Shown piece after piece: positions 1-7,163 of a DNA stretch of 12,895 nt; the first letter of the stretch is position 1; each line of letters starts with the position of its first letter. This stretch comes from Darwinimomas sp045600945 (GTDB lineage: Bacteria > Bacillota > Clostridia > Lachnospirales > Lachnospiraceae). The stretch covers positions 1-12,895 of the forward strand of contig JAZRYX010000025.1 in the NCBI GenBank assembly GCA_045600945.1, given 5' to 3'. Both the position numbers and the translations under genes were made by a program. The notes beneath the pieces were generated by a model. The model had not been told where the DNA came from and ran no database searches. It worked only from the letters and a program-made list of their open reading frames with translations.

Positions 1-38
1 TGCATTCCTGTTCCCTTATACCTAGGTTGTGATACATA

Positions 39-99
39 AAGCTGGCATTCATTGTAGTATTATGTTTTGTGGTTATTACATAATTACTCTTGCCAGCTT
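39..99. repeat. Nested inverted repeat (long hairpin)
   Basis: Nine-base arms AAGCTGGCA (39-47) and TGCCAGCTT (91-99) are perfectly complementary. Inside them AGTATTATG (56-64) pairs with CATAATTACT (79-88) with one extra base. The transcript could fold into a two-tier hairpin with a loop of 14 bases. A short T-rich run (CTTTTATT) follows on the plus strand, so a loose terminator for a gene ending left of the window is possible. A mobile-element end or a structured RNA are alternatives. Confidence 0.45.
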
Positions 100-123
100 C
101 TTTTATTGTCCTTCACCTATCCA

Positions 124-144
124 TTTTTCGGATGAACCGAAAAA
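124..144. other. Short perfect hairpin
   Basis: TTTTTCGG (124-131) and CCGAAAAA (137-144) form a perfect 8-bp stem around the loop ATGAA. No U-tract follows on either strand beyond the stem itself, so it is a weak terminator candidate at best. Otherwise bases 100-200 hold only AT-rich sequence and an imperfect tandem repeat of ATTaATTTAGC (170-190). No gene is visible here. Confidence 0.3.
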
Positions 145-200
145 AATTATCCAGCATTGTACATAATGCATTAATTTAGCATTATTTAGCCTTTGGATTA

Positions 201-232
201 AACAAAAAGACACCCACCTTGCGGCGGGTGTC
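201..232 (-). terminator. Intrinsic terminator of the 260-613 gene
   Basis: GACACCCACC (209-218) and GGCGGGTGTC (223-232) form a 10-bp stem with one A/C mismatch and a TTGC tetraloop. Read on the minus strand, the stem is followed directly by TTTTTGTT (208-201). It lies 27 bases past the stop codon of the minus-strand gene at 260, so it fits a Rho-independent terminator for that gene. Confidence 0.85.
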
Positions 233-259
233 AAATATGGAATAATAAAACGAGTATCA

Positions 260-571
260 CTATTTGTTTTTTTCGAGTTGCAGTTCTAGCACCACCCAAG
301 ATACCAGACCCGTAAGAATACCATCGTAATCGGGCTTGAGGTCTGGGGTCTGGGTGAAGTCGATTTCCGGCTTGACGGAATGCACGATGAAATCCTTGAC
401 TTTATCGATACCCGTATTCTGGACGGCGGCGATGAAGTCCTTGGCGTTTTCGCCATAGCGTTCCTTAATCTTATCCACTGCGGATGCGATAGCGTTTTGT
501 TTTTTTGTATGGTTTTCGTTCAAGCCTTGAACGAATGTGTCGAAGTCTTTGAGTTTAAGCATTTCTTTCAT
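260..571 (-). CDS. Small hypothetical protein
   Basis: I do not recognise this protein. It has 103 residues from the ATG at 571, or 117 from an ATG at 613. It is mostly hydrophilic, lysine-rich and probably helical (for example KLKDFDTFVQGLNE), and has no signal peptide. The last 25 residues are more hydrophobic (GILTGLVSWVVLELQLEK) but too short and interrupted to be a confident membrane segment. I favour 571 because its leader is A-rich (GTTTGAAAATG) and because a start at 613 leaves only 29 bases to the divergent gene at 643. The gene is real by its length, its codon structure and the strong terminator just beyond its stop. Function is unknown, and it is probably accessory cargo. Confidence 0.65.
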   Translation of the reverse strand: MKEMLKLKDFDTFVQGLNENHTKKQNAIASAVDKIKERYGENAKDFIAAVQNTGIDKVKDFIVHSVKPEIDFTQTPDLKPDYDGILTGLVSWVVLELQLEKNK

Positions 572-642
572 TTTCAAACTTTTCTTTATACGGTATTTAT
601 GGACTTTTCTCATAAATATAGTATAAGAAAATAATATAAATT

Positions 643-1047
643 ATGGCACAAATAACAGTGATTTTCAACAAAGCAATTATTCTTCCAGACGATGAAATGA
701 AGAGATTAAAAACATACGGACTTGTGTTCGAGAAAACGGAGAGAGCAATATTTGAAAGAATAACGGAATACATTATGGAATACATTTTAGCAGTGGCAGA
801 ATTGTACAAGGAAGGCATAGAACACATCGACGAATGGTCGTATAAGAAAGACGGAAAGGTTTTCTACGTTGATAGTCCTACGTGGGGTGAATACGTCAAG
901 AAGGCAAAGAAGGCAAAGGTACGATTTGCAATCATCGACGATGATAATATTGAGATTACGGGTGATGGCCTCTACGACAATTACCTCCTCACGAACAAAA
1001 AGAGATGGACGGAATTGAAGGCAATGAAGGATATCGTGTGGCATTAA
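643..1047 (+). CDS. Hypothetical protein, 134 aa
   Basis: This is an unrecognised soluble protein that starts at an ATG with an AT-rich leader and no clear Shine-Dalgarno site. The N-terminal part contains a long helix (about residues 30-60, FERITEYIMEYILAVAELYK). The middle is basic (KKAKKAKVRF, near 87-96). The end is a mixed alpha/beta stretch (AIIDDDNIEITGDGLY) with a terminal DIVWH. There is no transmembrane segment or known catalytic motif. It is divergent from the small gene on its left and is followed by a long non-coding leader. It may be a phage- or plasmid-type accessory protein, but nothing in the sequence settles that. Confidence 0.65.
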   Translation: MAQITVIFNKAIILPDDEMKRLKTYGLVFEKTERAIFERITEYIMEYILAVAELYKEGIEHIDEWSYKKDGKVFYVDSPTWGEYVKKAKKAKVRFAIIDDDNIEITGDGLYDNYLLTNKKRWTELKAMKDIVWH

Positions 1048-1150
1048 GAGAAGTGGATGTCCAAAATTGACGTAATTGAAGAAAATAGGGGTGAAAAGCA
1101 AAAAATATTATTTATTACAATATGTTGAATATTAAACATTTCTGCACCAA

Positions 1151-1347
1151 CGAGTACCCTAAATAACTCGATTTCTCGGAAATCGACCGTAAAACTGGGA
1201 CAATTCCATTTCTGTTTTGTTATGTTTATACTGTCAGGTTAAAATCCGACAACCTGAAAAACTTTCATTACCGTCCGGGTCCAGAGGACGAAACAAGAAT
1301 AATAACAATGACCTTGCACGGGTGTGGTTCTGGACCAACCCCCTGTG
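1151..1347 (+). promoter_or_regulatory. Structured leader with five hairpins and kissing loops
   Basis: The stretch between the genes ending at 1047 and starting at 1371 carries five inverted repeats. They are CGAGT/ACTCG (1151-1155, 1166-1170), CGATTTC/GAAATCG (1169-1175, 1179-1185), TCAGGTT/AACCTGA (1234-1240, 1251-1257), CGTCC/GGACG (1272-1276, 1286-1290), and a bulged CAC-GGG-GGTT/AACC-CCC-GTG stem (1317-1347). The loop of the fourth contains GGTCCAG (1278-1284), the exact complement of the 7-nt loop CTGGACC (1330-1336) of the fifth. A T-rich run (TTTTATTTTTA, 1355-1365) follows the last hairpin, just before the ATG at 1371. A cis-acting control leader or replication origin is plausible. 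Bases 1048-1150 are AT-rich with no supported gene. Confidence 0.5.
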
Positions 1348-1370
1348 TGAGGTCTTTTATTTTTACGATT

Positions 1371-2927
1371 ATGGAATATACGACAAACAACAATTTCAAT
1401 GGTCGGATGAACATTTCATCCACGTTCTACAACAAAAAACCCAAAGGCAACGAGATTGCGCAAATCAAGTTTAACGAAATGACAATATCCAACGATATGC
1501 TTTCGTCGTTCATCAGCAACGGATACTGTTATTGCCCAACGGAGAGAAAGAAGAACAATGTGAGGGAGGCCGACTACATCTGCATAGACGTTGATGACAG
1601 CACTGTCGAGATGAACGACTATGTGAGCACTTTGACCGACAAACCCACCATCTACTACACGACCCCATCCAACGGGAATATAGAGAAATCCCAGAAGAAA
1701 TACGGTGATGACGAACACATCTACCGGTTCAGATTACTGTATGCACTGGACACCCCTACGACCAATGCAACGGAGTATGAGCAAGCATACAGATACATCG
1801 TGGATACGAACAATATGTCATCTGTGGATTTCCGGCCGGCCAACCAATACTATAATGGCAGCAAGGGATGTGAGTTGCACAACACACATCGGGTCTATAC
1901 CCTTCCCGAAGAATACAAGGATGTCGTTCTGGGCAACGAAGGCAAGAAGAGCAGCAGACCAAAATCCAAGCAGACGGATGGTGTCATCAATCCGAGTGGT
2001 GGCCGTAACAGAATGCACTTGGCCGTAGATGTACTTTCGGCATTTCTCGACTGCACCAAATACGAAGACTTCCTTATGTGGTATAACGGAATGTTTGGCG
2101 AGAGCAACCTGTTAAGGGAAACCCCGTACCTCCAAGACGAGCACGACGAGAGAAAACTTGTCTGTGAAGACTACTTCGTCATACCCAAGAAGTACCTCGG
2201 CTGGGACAAAGAGAACAAGACAAAGCTATACGGTAAATGGATTGATGGTGAGAACCGGCACATCAAGATATACATCACTGGTATCATCCTTCGGAAACTG
2301 AACCCCGAAGCCACCCCAGAAGACCTACTACGGGAGATTGTGGCAATACTCCTAACCTACTACTCATTGAAAAACCCCGATGGGGCGTTGAAGTTTTCCA
2401 AGAAGACCATTCTTCAATTACTGGACTCCGTTATGAAGGCAGACTTGACCAAGGAACTGAAAGCAATAAAACATCCTTCCTTCAAAGTGAGCAGTTCCTA
2501 CTGTGAGAAGAACAAAGTAAGCAAGAGAGAGGTTGTCTCCGAAATACTTTCAGAGAAAAGGATAGAGAAGAAAGAAGAGAAATACCGGATGATAGATTGT
2601 TTCTTTGACTTTGGTATCACCTGGAATGATGGTAGCAAGATAACCCAAGAACAGTGGATAGCAATCCTTAAAGAGAATGGTATTGAAGTAAGTATAGCAA
2701 CCTTTAAGCGATACCTTAATGACAGAGGATATAGTAAAAGAAAGAAAAGTAAAAAAGTATCATTACCAAAACCAATATATAACAATTATCCAATTAGGTT
2801 TAGTGATGATACTTTTGATGAAGAAGTTGAGCACGATGAGTCGTTGGTGCCTTTTGACAAGAAGTTTGTGGAGATTATCGAGAGACTTCACAATAGTGAT
2901 GAGTTCAGAGCAAAGTGGAGAGCATAA
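1371..2927 (+). CDS. Primase-like / replication initiator protein
   Basis: This is probably a replication protein of a mobile element. The residue positions given next count from the upstream ATG at 1308. The N-terminal half has a primase-polymerase-like pattern: an acidic strand YICIDVDDS (90-98), a strand and turn TIYYTTPSNG (114-123), RFRLLYALDTP (140-150), then DFRPANQYYNGSKG (174-187). Similar spacing is seen in archaeo-eukaryotic-type primases of plasmids and phages. No Walker A helicase motif follows. Instead the C-terminal third has a winged-helix-like segment (WIAILKENGIEVSIATFKRYL) and a basic linker (RKKSKK), as expected for a DNA-binding initiator. I chose 1371 (MEYTTNNN, 518 aa) because the first 21 residues from 1308 overlap the leader hairpin and look non-coding. 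However, 1308 has the more A-rich leader. Family assignment is from motif recall only. Confidence 0.6.
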   Translation: MEYTTNNNFNGRMNISSTFYNKKPKGNEIAQIKFNEMTISNDMLSSFISNGYCYCPTERKKNNVREADYICIDVDDSTVEMNDYVSTLTDKPTIYYTTPSNGNIEKSQKKYGDDEHIYRFRLLYALDTPTTNATEYEQAYRYIVDTNNMSSVDFRPANQYYNGSKGCELHNTHRVYTLPEEYKDVVLGNEGKKSSRPKSKQTDGVINPSGGRNRMHLAVDVLSAFLDCTKYEDFLMWYNGMFGESNLLRETPYLQDEHDERKLVCEDYFVIPKKYLGWDKENKTKLYGKWIDGENRHIKIYITGIILRKLNPEATPEDLLREIVAILLTYYSLKNPDGALKFSKKTILQLLDSVMKADLTKELKAIKHPSFKVSSSYCEKNKVSKREVVSEILSEKRIEKKEEKYRMIDCFFDFGITWNDGSKITQEQWIAILKENGIEVSIATFKRYLNDRGYSKRKKSKKVSLPKPIYNNYPIRFSDDTFDEEVEHDESLVPFDKKFVEIIERLHNSDEFRAKWRA

Positions 2928-3002
2928 CATAAGTAAGTATTTGATGACATTTTCGGAGAAATATTTGTTATATTTAGAGTGTAGTAATCAAAAGTTATAA
3001 GT

Positions 3003-3344
3003 ATGAAACGAAATAAGTTTATACCAATCGGTGAAGTCACCGTAAGAATTTCAAACACTGAACGTCGGAACACATCAAATCCGAGACACTGTTTTACCCT
3101 ATCGATTTTGGATGACAACAAGAAACAGATTTATCGAAGAGATGTGGTAGTGCATTGTGATATTGCCGATGCAATTGATGACGACGGTTTGTATTGTGTC
3201 ATTAGAAAGGTGTTGCGGAACATAGAAGGACTCGTACCTCAAAACAAAGGTGAGAAAGTAAAGTTCGACGACTTCATCGAAAGATTAAAGAAGGAATTGT
3301 ATAGGTATTCCGAGGTAACAAGACCCGTAGTTACACTTTTTTAG
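3003..3344 (+). CDS. Hypothetical protein, 113 aa
   Basis: This small protein is not recognised. The N-terminal half reads as beta strands (FIPIGEVTVRISNTE, CFTLSILDDNKKQIYRRDVVVHCDIA). A helical C-terminal half follows (YCVIRKVLRNIEG, KFDDFIERLKKELYRYSE). It has no signal peptide, no membrane segment and no visible catalytic motif. It begins 75 bases after the primase-like gene on the same strand, so it may be co-transcribed. It ends 26 bases before the stop codon of the convergent operon at 3371. I see no strong hairpin terminator in that gap. Confidence 0.65.
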   Translation: MKRNKFIPIGEVTVRISNTERRNTSNPRHCFTLSILDDNKKQIYRRDVVVHCDIADAIDDDGLYCVIRKVLRNIEGLVPQNKGEKVKFDDFIERLKKELYRYSEVTRPVVTLF

Positions 3345-3370
3345 TCTAATTATTAACCCTATCTAAATCC

Positions 3371-4876
3371 TCATTTAGCATAATAACCTCCTGTCTTGTC
3401 AGAATCTCGATGCTCAATCAATCCCTCTTTCATAAGTATGGCAATATGTCGGTCTATCGTAGGAATGCTCTTTCCAGAAATATCAGAGATACCTTTGCGT
3501 TGGATACCGGGATTGGAACTAATAATCGTGTAGGTAGTCCTTATACTAACATTTAGTCTATCATATAGACTATCATTTACCCTATCATTTCGACTATCAT
3601 TTACCTTATCGTTTGCATCTCCATTCCTCTTATTAGGTGTCGGAAGCACCAGTTCCACCTCATCAACCTCAATCTTGTTCTTTAATTTGGGTTCTCCCCA
3701 TTGGGCATCTTTCCAAGCAGATATAATTGTTGGGAAACCAGACCCTACATTCTCTCCATAACCAATCATACGGAGCATATTCTGGATTCTTGGATTACGA
3801 GCCTTGGAGTTACCACCATCGTATATCATTTCGATGGGGAGTTTCAGTAGTCCCGGATTACGGAAACACAATCGGTCATCGTGCTTTTCAACCCGTAGTA
3901 TTCCAGCATCCATCAGTAAATCTGAGTGTATGATGGCATTTGTAAAGGCTTCTCGGACAGCCTTGTGCTGTGGAGTATCATCGACTCGCTGGATGCCTTC
4001 CATACGGAAAGGTCTCGGGAGGTCTGCTGTGACTTTGGGAAGCACCCTGCTGAAGAACTGGTAGAGGTTGTTTTCCCAACGACCGTCGTATGTCAGTCTG
4101 TCACGATAACGTTCATCACCTATGAGGTTACAGAAATCGAGGTAGTCCATACGAAAATTGGCAAACCGTTCTTGCACAGACAAACCCTTACCGAACATCA
4201 TCAGCCCCGCCATCGTAAGACCTTCTTTGCCTGTTGCCCTGTCGATGAGATAACCACCAAGATTCTTGAGGAACGTTTTGTCATCGACCTCATTCCACAC
4301 GTGACCATCGTTCCTAAATTGGAATAGGGTACGGTAACGGTGCAAAGTGTCCAAGTCGATATCGTTCATATCGTAATGTTCCAGCAGCATACCATCATTG
4401 CCGTCCTCAAAGGAGTCTCGTATCATTGCCCTCACCTGACGTTCCGTACAATGATAATCACCTTCGTAGTTTCGCCTATAAGTCCCCTTATACACATTGC
4501 CGTTCAAATAGATAGGCTTTATTCTCCAATCTGCTTGTGGCACGTGGATATATACTATCTGCATACCGTTTATCTCGACAGTATCCACATCACTACTATC
4601 AAGGATATTCTCATTTACCTTATCACTGTTAATGGTGTTCCAGAAGTCATTGACAATCTTCTGTGCATCATCGACACCAATGATTTGAAAACGTTTCTGT
4701 TTATCTGATTCTTTTTTGTTTTCCTCAATGCCCAGCAAAATCACGCCACCGATAGTGTTTGCAAATGCAGAGTATGTTTCCCAAACAGATTTTGGAACCT
4801 CGGATTTTGCCCGTTTGCATTCCAAAGTCACACACTCACCTTTCAACAGTATTTCTTTTATTTCAATCTCTTTCAT
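3371..4876 (-). CDS. Schlafen/AlbA_2 ATP-binding protein with C-terminal winged helix
   Basis: Positions count from an upstream TTG at 4897. Residues 17-140 are an AlbA_2 (Schlafen-type) domain with GECVTLECK (20-28, E21, E26 and K28) and FANTIGGVILLGIEE (45-59). In eukaryotic Schlafens this fold can be an RNase, but in bacteria these proteins are usually annotated as regulators. Residues 308-410 match the GHKL-like ATP-binding domain of the same family (REAFTNAIIHSD, FRNPGLL, ARNPRIQNMLRMIGYGENVGSGF). A linker of three 8-residue repeats (429-452) precedes a winged helix (456-508). I prefer the ATG at 4876 (501 aa, MKEIEIKEILLKGE), since MKEIEI-type starts are usual in the family as I recall it. 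It is the last gene of the operon, starting 56 bases after the helicase stop. It could be a nuclease effector or a regulator of the system. Confidence 0.88.
   Translation of the reverse strand: MKEIEIKEILLKGECVTLECKRAKSEVPKSVWETYSAFANTIGGVILLGIEENKKESDKQKRFQIIGVDDAQKIVNDFWNTINSDKVNENILDSSDVDTVEINGMQIVYIHVPQADWRIKPIYLNGNVYKGTYRRNYEGDYHCTERQVRAMIRDSFEDGNDGMLLEHYDMNDIDLDTLHRYRTLFQFRNDGHVWNEVDDKTFLKNLGGYLIDRATGKEGLTMAGLMMFGKGLSVQERFANFRMDYLDFCNLIGDERYRDRLTYDGRWENNLYQFFSRVLPKVTADLPRPFRMEGIQRVDDTPQHKAVREAFTNAIIHSDLLMDAGILRVEKHDDRLCFRNPGLLKLPIEMIYDGGNSKARNPRIQNMLRMIGYGENVGSGFPTIISAWKDAQWGEPKLKNKIEVDEVELVLPTPNKRNGDANDKVNDSRNDRVNDSLYDRLNVSIRTTYTIISSNPGIQRKGISDISGKSIPTIDRHIAILMKEGLIEHRDSDKTGGYYAK
3542..3613 (-). 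repeat. Three 24-bp repeats encoding an 8-residue linker
   Basis: Within the AlbA_2 gene the protein reads NDKVNDSR, NDRVNDSL, YDRLNVSI in tandem, a 24-base unit. It joins the ATP-binding domain to the C-terminal winged helix. The DNA copies share tatcattta/tatcatttc-type cores on the plus strand. It is probably a flexible spacer whose copy number can change by slippage without breaking the frame. Confidence 0.75.
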
Positions 4877-4887
4877 ATCATTTACTT

Positions 4888-4929
4888 TTATACACAATAA
4901 AGATTGCCATCTTTCATAATAATGTCCAT
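4888..4929 (-). CDS. 13-codon leader mini-ORF with strong ribosome site
   Basis: A perfect Shine-Dalgarno AAGGAG (4942-4937) overlaps the last codons of the helicase. Seven bases later comes ATG (4929), which opens MDIIMKDGNLYCV and stops at TAA (4890-4888). It is in a different frame from the AlbA_2 gene, whose ATG (4876) lies 11 bases beyond that stop. The AlbA_2 frame itself is open back through the same stretch but has no ATG there. Either this is a leader peptide that delivers ribosomes to the next start by re-initiation, or one base has been gained or lost near the true start of the AlbA_2 gene. Whether the peptide is made is unknown. Confidence 0.35.
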   Translation of the reverse strand: MDIIMKDGNLYCV

Positions 4930-4932
4930 AAA

Positions 4933-7155
4933 TTATCTCCTTAAGAAATCCTTCAACGAAATAGTCTTTATACCTAGCCCAACGGCTCTTGACTGAAGAA
5001 TATTGTCAGATGTTAGTAATATGGGATTGTCATTTGTATGTCTCAAAGCAACTGACAAAATCATACAGTCTGGGTTTTTCCTATCAAATCCTTTTGGCAG
5101 CAACGATACATCAGCATCTTCCATTTGAGAATAATTCTTGGAGAATGCATAATTGATATTTCTTGCAGCATCGTTCAATGCCTTTTTGTCCACCTCTGGT
5201 TTTAATTTCAACTTGTCAAGTTCGTCTAACACTTTTGCCGGAATGATAACCTTATATTCTTTGCCAATACGAGATATTATATCTGGACAAGTGACGAACA
5301 CATTTGTATCAATGATGTATATATTCTCTTTCCCTTCAACTATTTCTTTTCTCTTTTTATCAAACTTTGATAAGTCTATTTTGTCGACAACTTTTACCGT
5401 GATATCACCAGCAGAAATAACATTCTGCTGTGTCTCAAATGTCACGAACTTGTCCTCTTGGGCTTTTAGTAAATACCTTCTTACCTCTATTGGCATATTT
5501 TCTCTGAGCAAACCGACGTTTGATACGATGACCGTGTTGTATTTTGCACGAGAAGTTGCAACATTGAAAAGCCCCGTTTCCAGAGAATATCTTATTGAGG
5601 TATTAGGTATCAGGAAAAAACAATAGTCAACCGTCAGACCTTGAACCCTATCAACGGTTTCAATTTTAATATTTTCAGGCAGTTCTTTGGAACTCCATCT
5701 CAATACAAAGTATTTCTGGAGTTGTCTTACTGTTTCTCTGAATTTAGATAATATTGCAATTTCTGCTTTTGTGTTTTCAAGATGGAGATTATTAACAATA
5801 TCGTATATTTTCTCGAAAGCATTTTCGGGAGCCTTGTCACCAACTTTCAGGTCATATTCCACCAAAACAGGACCACCTGACTGAATTAAAAGAGAATGTT
5901 TTGATGGAATACTTTTGTACTCTGACACAGAATACAATTCATTGTTGTAAAAAACACCAGTGCAATCAGCTCCTCTTTGTGTCAATCGGTATGTGTCACT
6001 CAACATAAAAGACTTAAATTGGTAATTCGCACATACTGTTTCAAAGCCTTTTACAATAGGAGTCCATTGGTTTCTGGTTATCAAATCCTCATTTGTAATT
6101 ACAATTGGAGCCAACTGGTTCTGGTCTCCAATCATTGTTATTTTCCTGCCTAGCTTTTTCAGGGCAGCAATCATAGGGAGAAAAGCTTGGCTTGCCTCAT
6201 CCATTATGACATAATCAAATGGCGGTTGATTTTGTTGGACTGCCCATCCACTTGATAGGTAAAAGGTTGCTAAAGACAGACAACCTGGTGAAGCATCACA
6301 TTTATTGGATTTGATACCCTGCAGTTTTGGCAGTTCTCTGCTTTCATCTACAGTCAAACTTGTTTTTGAGACTTTACCTTCTTTCAAAAAAGGAATCAAA
6401 TCATCTTTCTTGGCAAGCTCTATTAATGCTTGGTTGGTTAGTGCTGTTACTAATACACTCTTTTTCTCTGACAACAAACCAGCTGTAAGCTGAGCCATCT
6501 TATATGTTTTTCCCGTACCTGGAGGCCCTTGAATAACAAGACAAGGATTGTCAGATAATGTTCCTTTAAGTAGTGAAACCAAATCGGTTTTTGAGTCTAT
6601 TTTTTCTGGATTCCAGGTGCATCCCGAATCATCGTATTCCAAGAATTGACGAACTGGTTCACAGGACGAATCATTGACGAGGTCAATTAGGTTCAGTAGA
6701 TACTGCAAAGGTGGGTCTTGTGGTCCAAAAGCAATTATGGGTTTTTCTTCCTCAAGAATTTGTGCAAATTCAACTGTTAAGTTCTTGACACCTATCAGAC
6801 AGAACGATTCTTCATCTGATTGAGAAATCCAAGCACAATGAGCATCAGAGTAGATTCTTTGATAATCGTGTCTGAGGTCTCCCCAAGATTTTTCTCCCCA
6901 GTTCTTATAACTTCCCATATTTCCAATAAGATACGTAGCCGTCCAAAATGAATTTTTCCGTGGCATATTTTCAGAATGTCTCACTTTGAATATGGCCATA
7001 CCATTAGGCTGCACTTTCAGGAACCGACCGACAAATACTTCTCCTCGTTCCTTTAATACCATAGCTTTGGTATTAATTACCTGCTCAAATTCCTTTATTT
7101 GAGTATCTAGTTCTGTTTGAAGAAATCTTTCGTATTCAGAATAGTCATACATCAT
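4933..7155 (-). CDS. UPF1-like SF1 helicase with C-terminal PIN nuclease
   Basis: This is a 740-residue two-domain protein. Residues 1-200 are a family-specific N-terminus with no recognised motif. Residues 205-560 are an SF1 helicase of the UPF1/DNA2 group: GPPGTGKT (210-217, Walker A), DEAS (319-322, motif II), GDQNQLAP (343-350, motif III), VDRVQG (501-506, motif V) and VATSRAK (532-538, motif VI). Residues 611-740 are a PIN domain with the expected acidic set: D616 in IIDTNVF, E645 in VLDELDKLK, D696 in NPDCMILSVA and D717 in TSD. All key residues of both domains are present, so an ATP-driven translocase carrying an RNase is expected. The first ATG overlaps the stop of the ATPase gene as ATGA. 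A second in-frame ATG (7152) is better spaced from the upstream GAGGA. Translational coupling suggests the two products act together. Confidence 0.92.
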   Translation of the reverse strand: MMYDYSEYERFLQTELDTQIKEFEQVINTKAMVLKERGEVFVGRFLKVQPNGMAIFKVRHSENMPRKNSFWTATYLIGNMGSYKNWGEKSWGDLRHDYQRIYSDAHCAWISQSDEESFCLIGVKNLTVEFAQILEEEKPIIAFGPQDPPLQYLLNLIDLVNDSSCEPVRQFLEYDDSGCTWNPEKIDSKTDLVSLLKGTLSDNPCLVIQGPPGTGKTYKMAQLTAGLLSEKKSVLVTALTNQALIELAKKDDLIPFLKEGKVSKTSLTVDESRELPKLQGIKSNKCDASPGCLSLATFYLSSGWAVQQNQPPFDYVIMDEASQAFLPMIAALKKLGRKITMIGDQNQLAPIVITNEDLITRNQWTPIVKGFETVCANYQFKSFMLSDTYRLTQRGADCTGVFYNNELYSVSEYKSIPSKHSLLIQSGGPVLVEYDLKVGDKAPENAFEKIYDIVNNLHLENTKAEIAILSKFRETVRQLQKYFVLRWSSKELPENIKIETVDRVQGLTVDYCFFLIPNTSIRYSLETGLFNVATSRAKYNTVIVSNVGLLRENMPIEVRRYLLKAQEDKFVTFETQQNVISAGDITVKVVDKIDLSKFDKKRKEIVEGKENIYIIDTNVFVTCPDIISRIGKEYKVIIPAKVLDELDKLKLKPEVDKKALNDAARNINYAFSKNYSQMEDADVSLLPKGFDRKNPDCMILSVALRHTNDNPILLTSDNILQSRAVGLGIKTISLKDFLRR

Positions 7156-7163
7156 AAGTCCTC
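7152..7163 (-). promoter_or_regulatory. Coupled start site: GAGGA then ATGATG
   Basis: Within the last codons of the 1728-aa gene, GAGGA (7163-7159) precedes two consecutive ATG codons (7155 and 7152). The gaps are 3 and 6 bases. The first ATG overlaps the upstream TGA stop as ATGA, a classic coupling arrangement. The second ATG has the more usual spacing and may be the main start. Confidence 0.6.

Noticed and set aside
1..39. Possible 3' end of a plus-strand gene (CIPVPLYLGCDT then TAA)
   Set aside because: Only 12 codons are visible, which is too little to call coding, although the hairpin beginning at 39 would suit it as a terminator.
1057..1128. 23-codon ORF (MSKIDVIEENRGEKQKILFI...) just after the 643-1047 gene
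   Set aside because: It is very short, has only a loose purine-rich leader, and has no recognisable sequence. Chance is the simpler explanation.
1217..1474. Alternative plus-strand frame over the leader and start of the primase-like gene
   Set aside because: It overlaps the hairpin leader and the 5' end of a longer, better supported frame, and it shows no domain.
2940..2976. Possible TTTG / TAnnTTTG promoter for the 3003-3344 gene
   Set aside because: The candidate -33 and -7 elements (2940-2943 with 2960-2967 or 2969-2976) are spaced 16 or 25 bases apart instead of about 19-21, and each -7 box has a mismatch.
3926..4327. Plus-strand open frame opposite the AlbA_2 gene
   Set aside because: It is antisense to a gene with clear domains and has no motif or initiation signal of its own.
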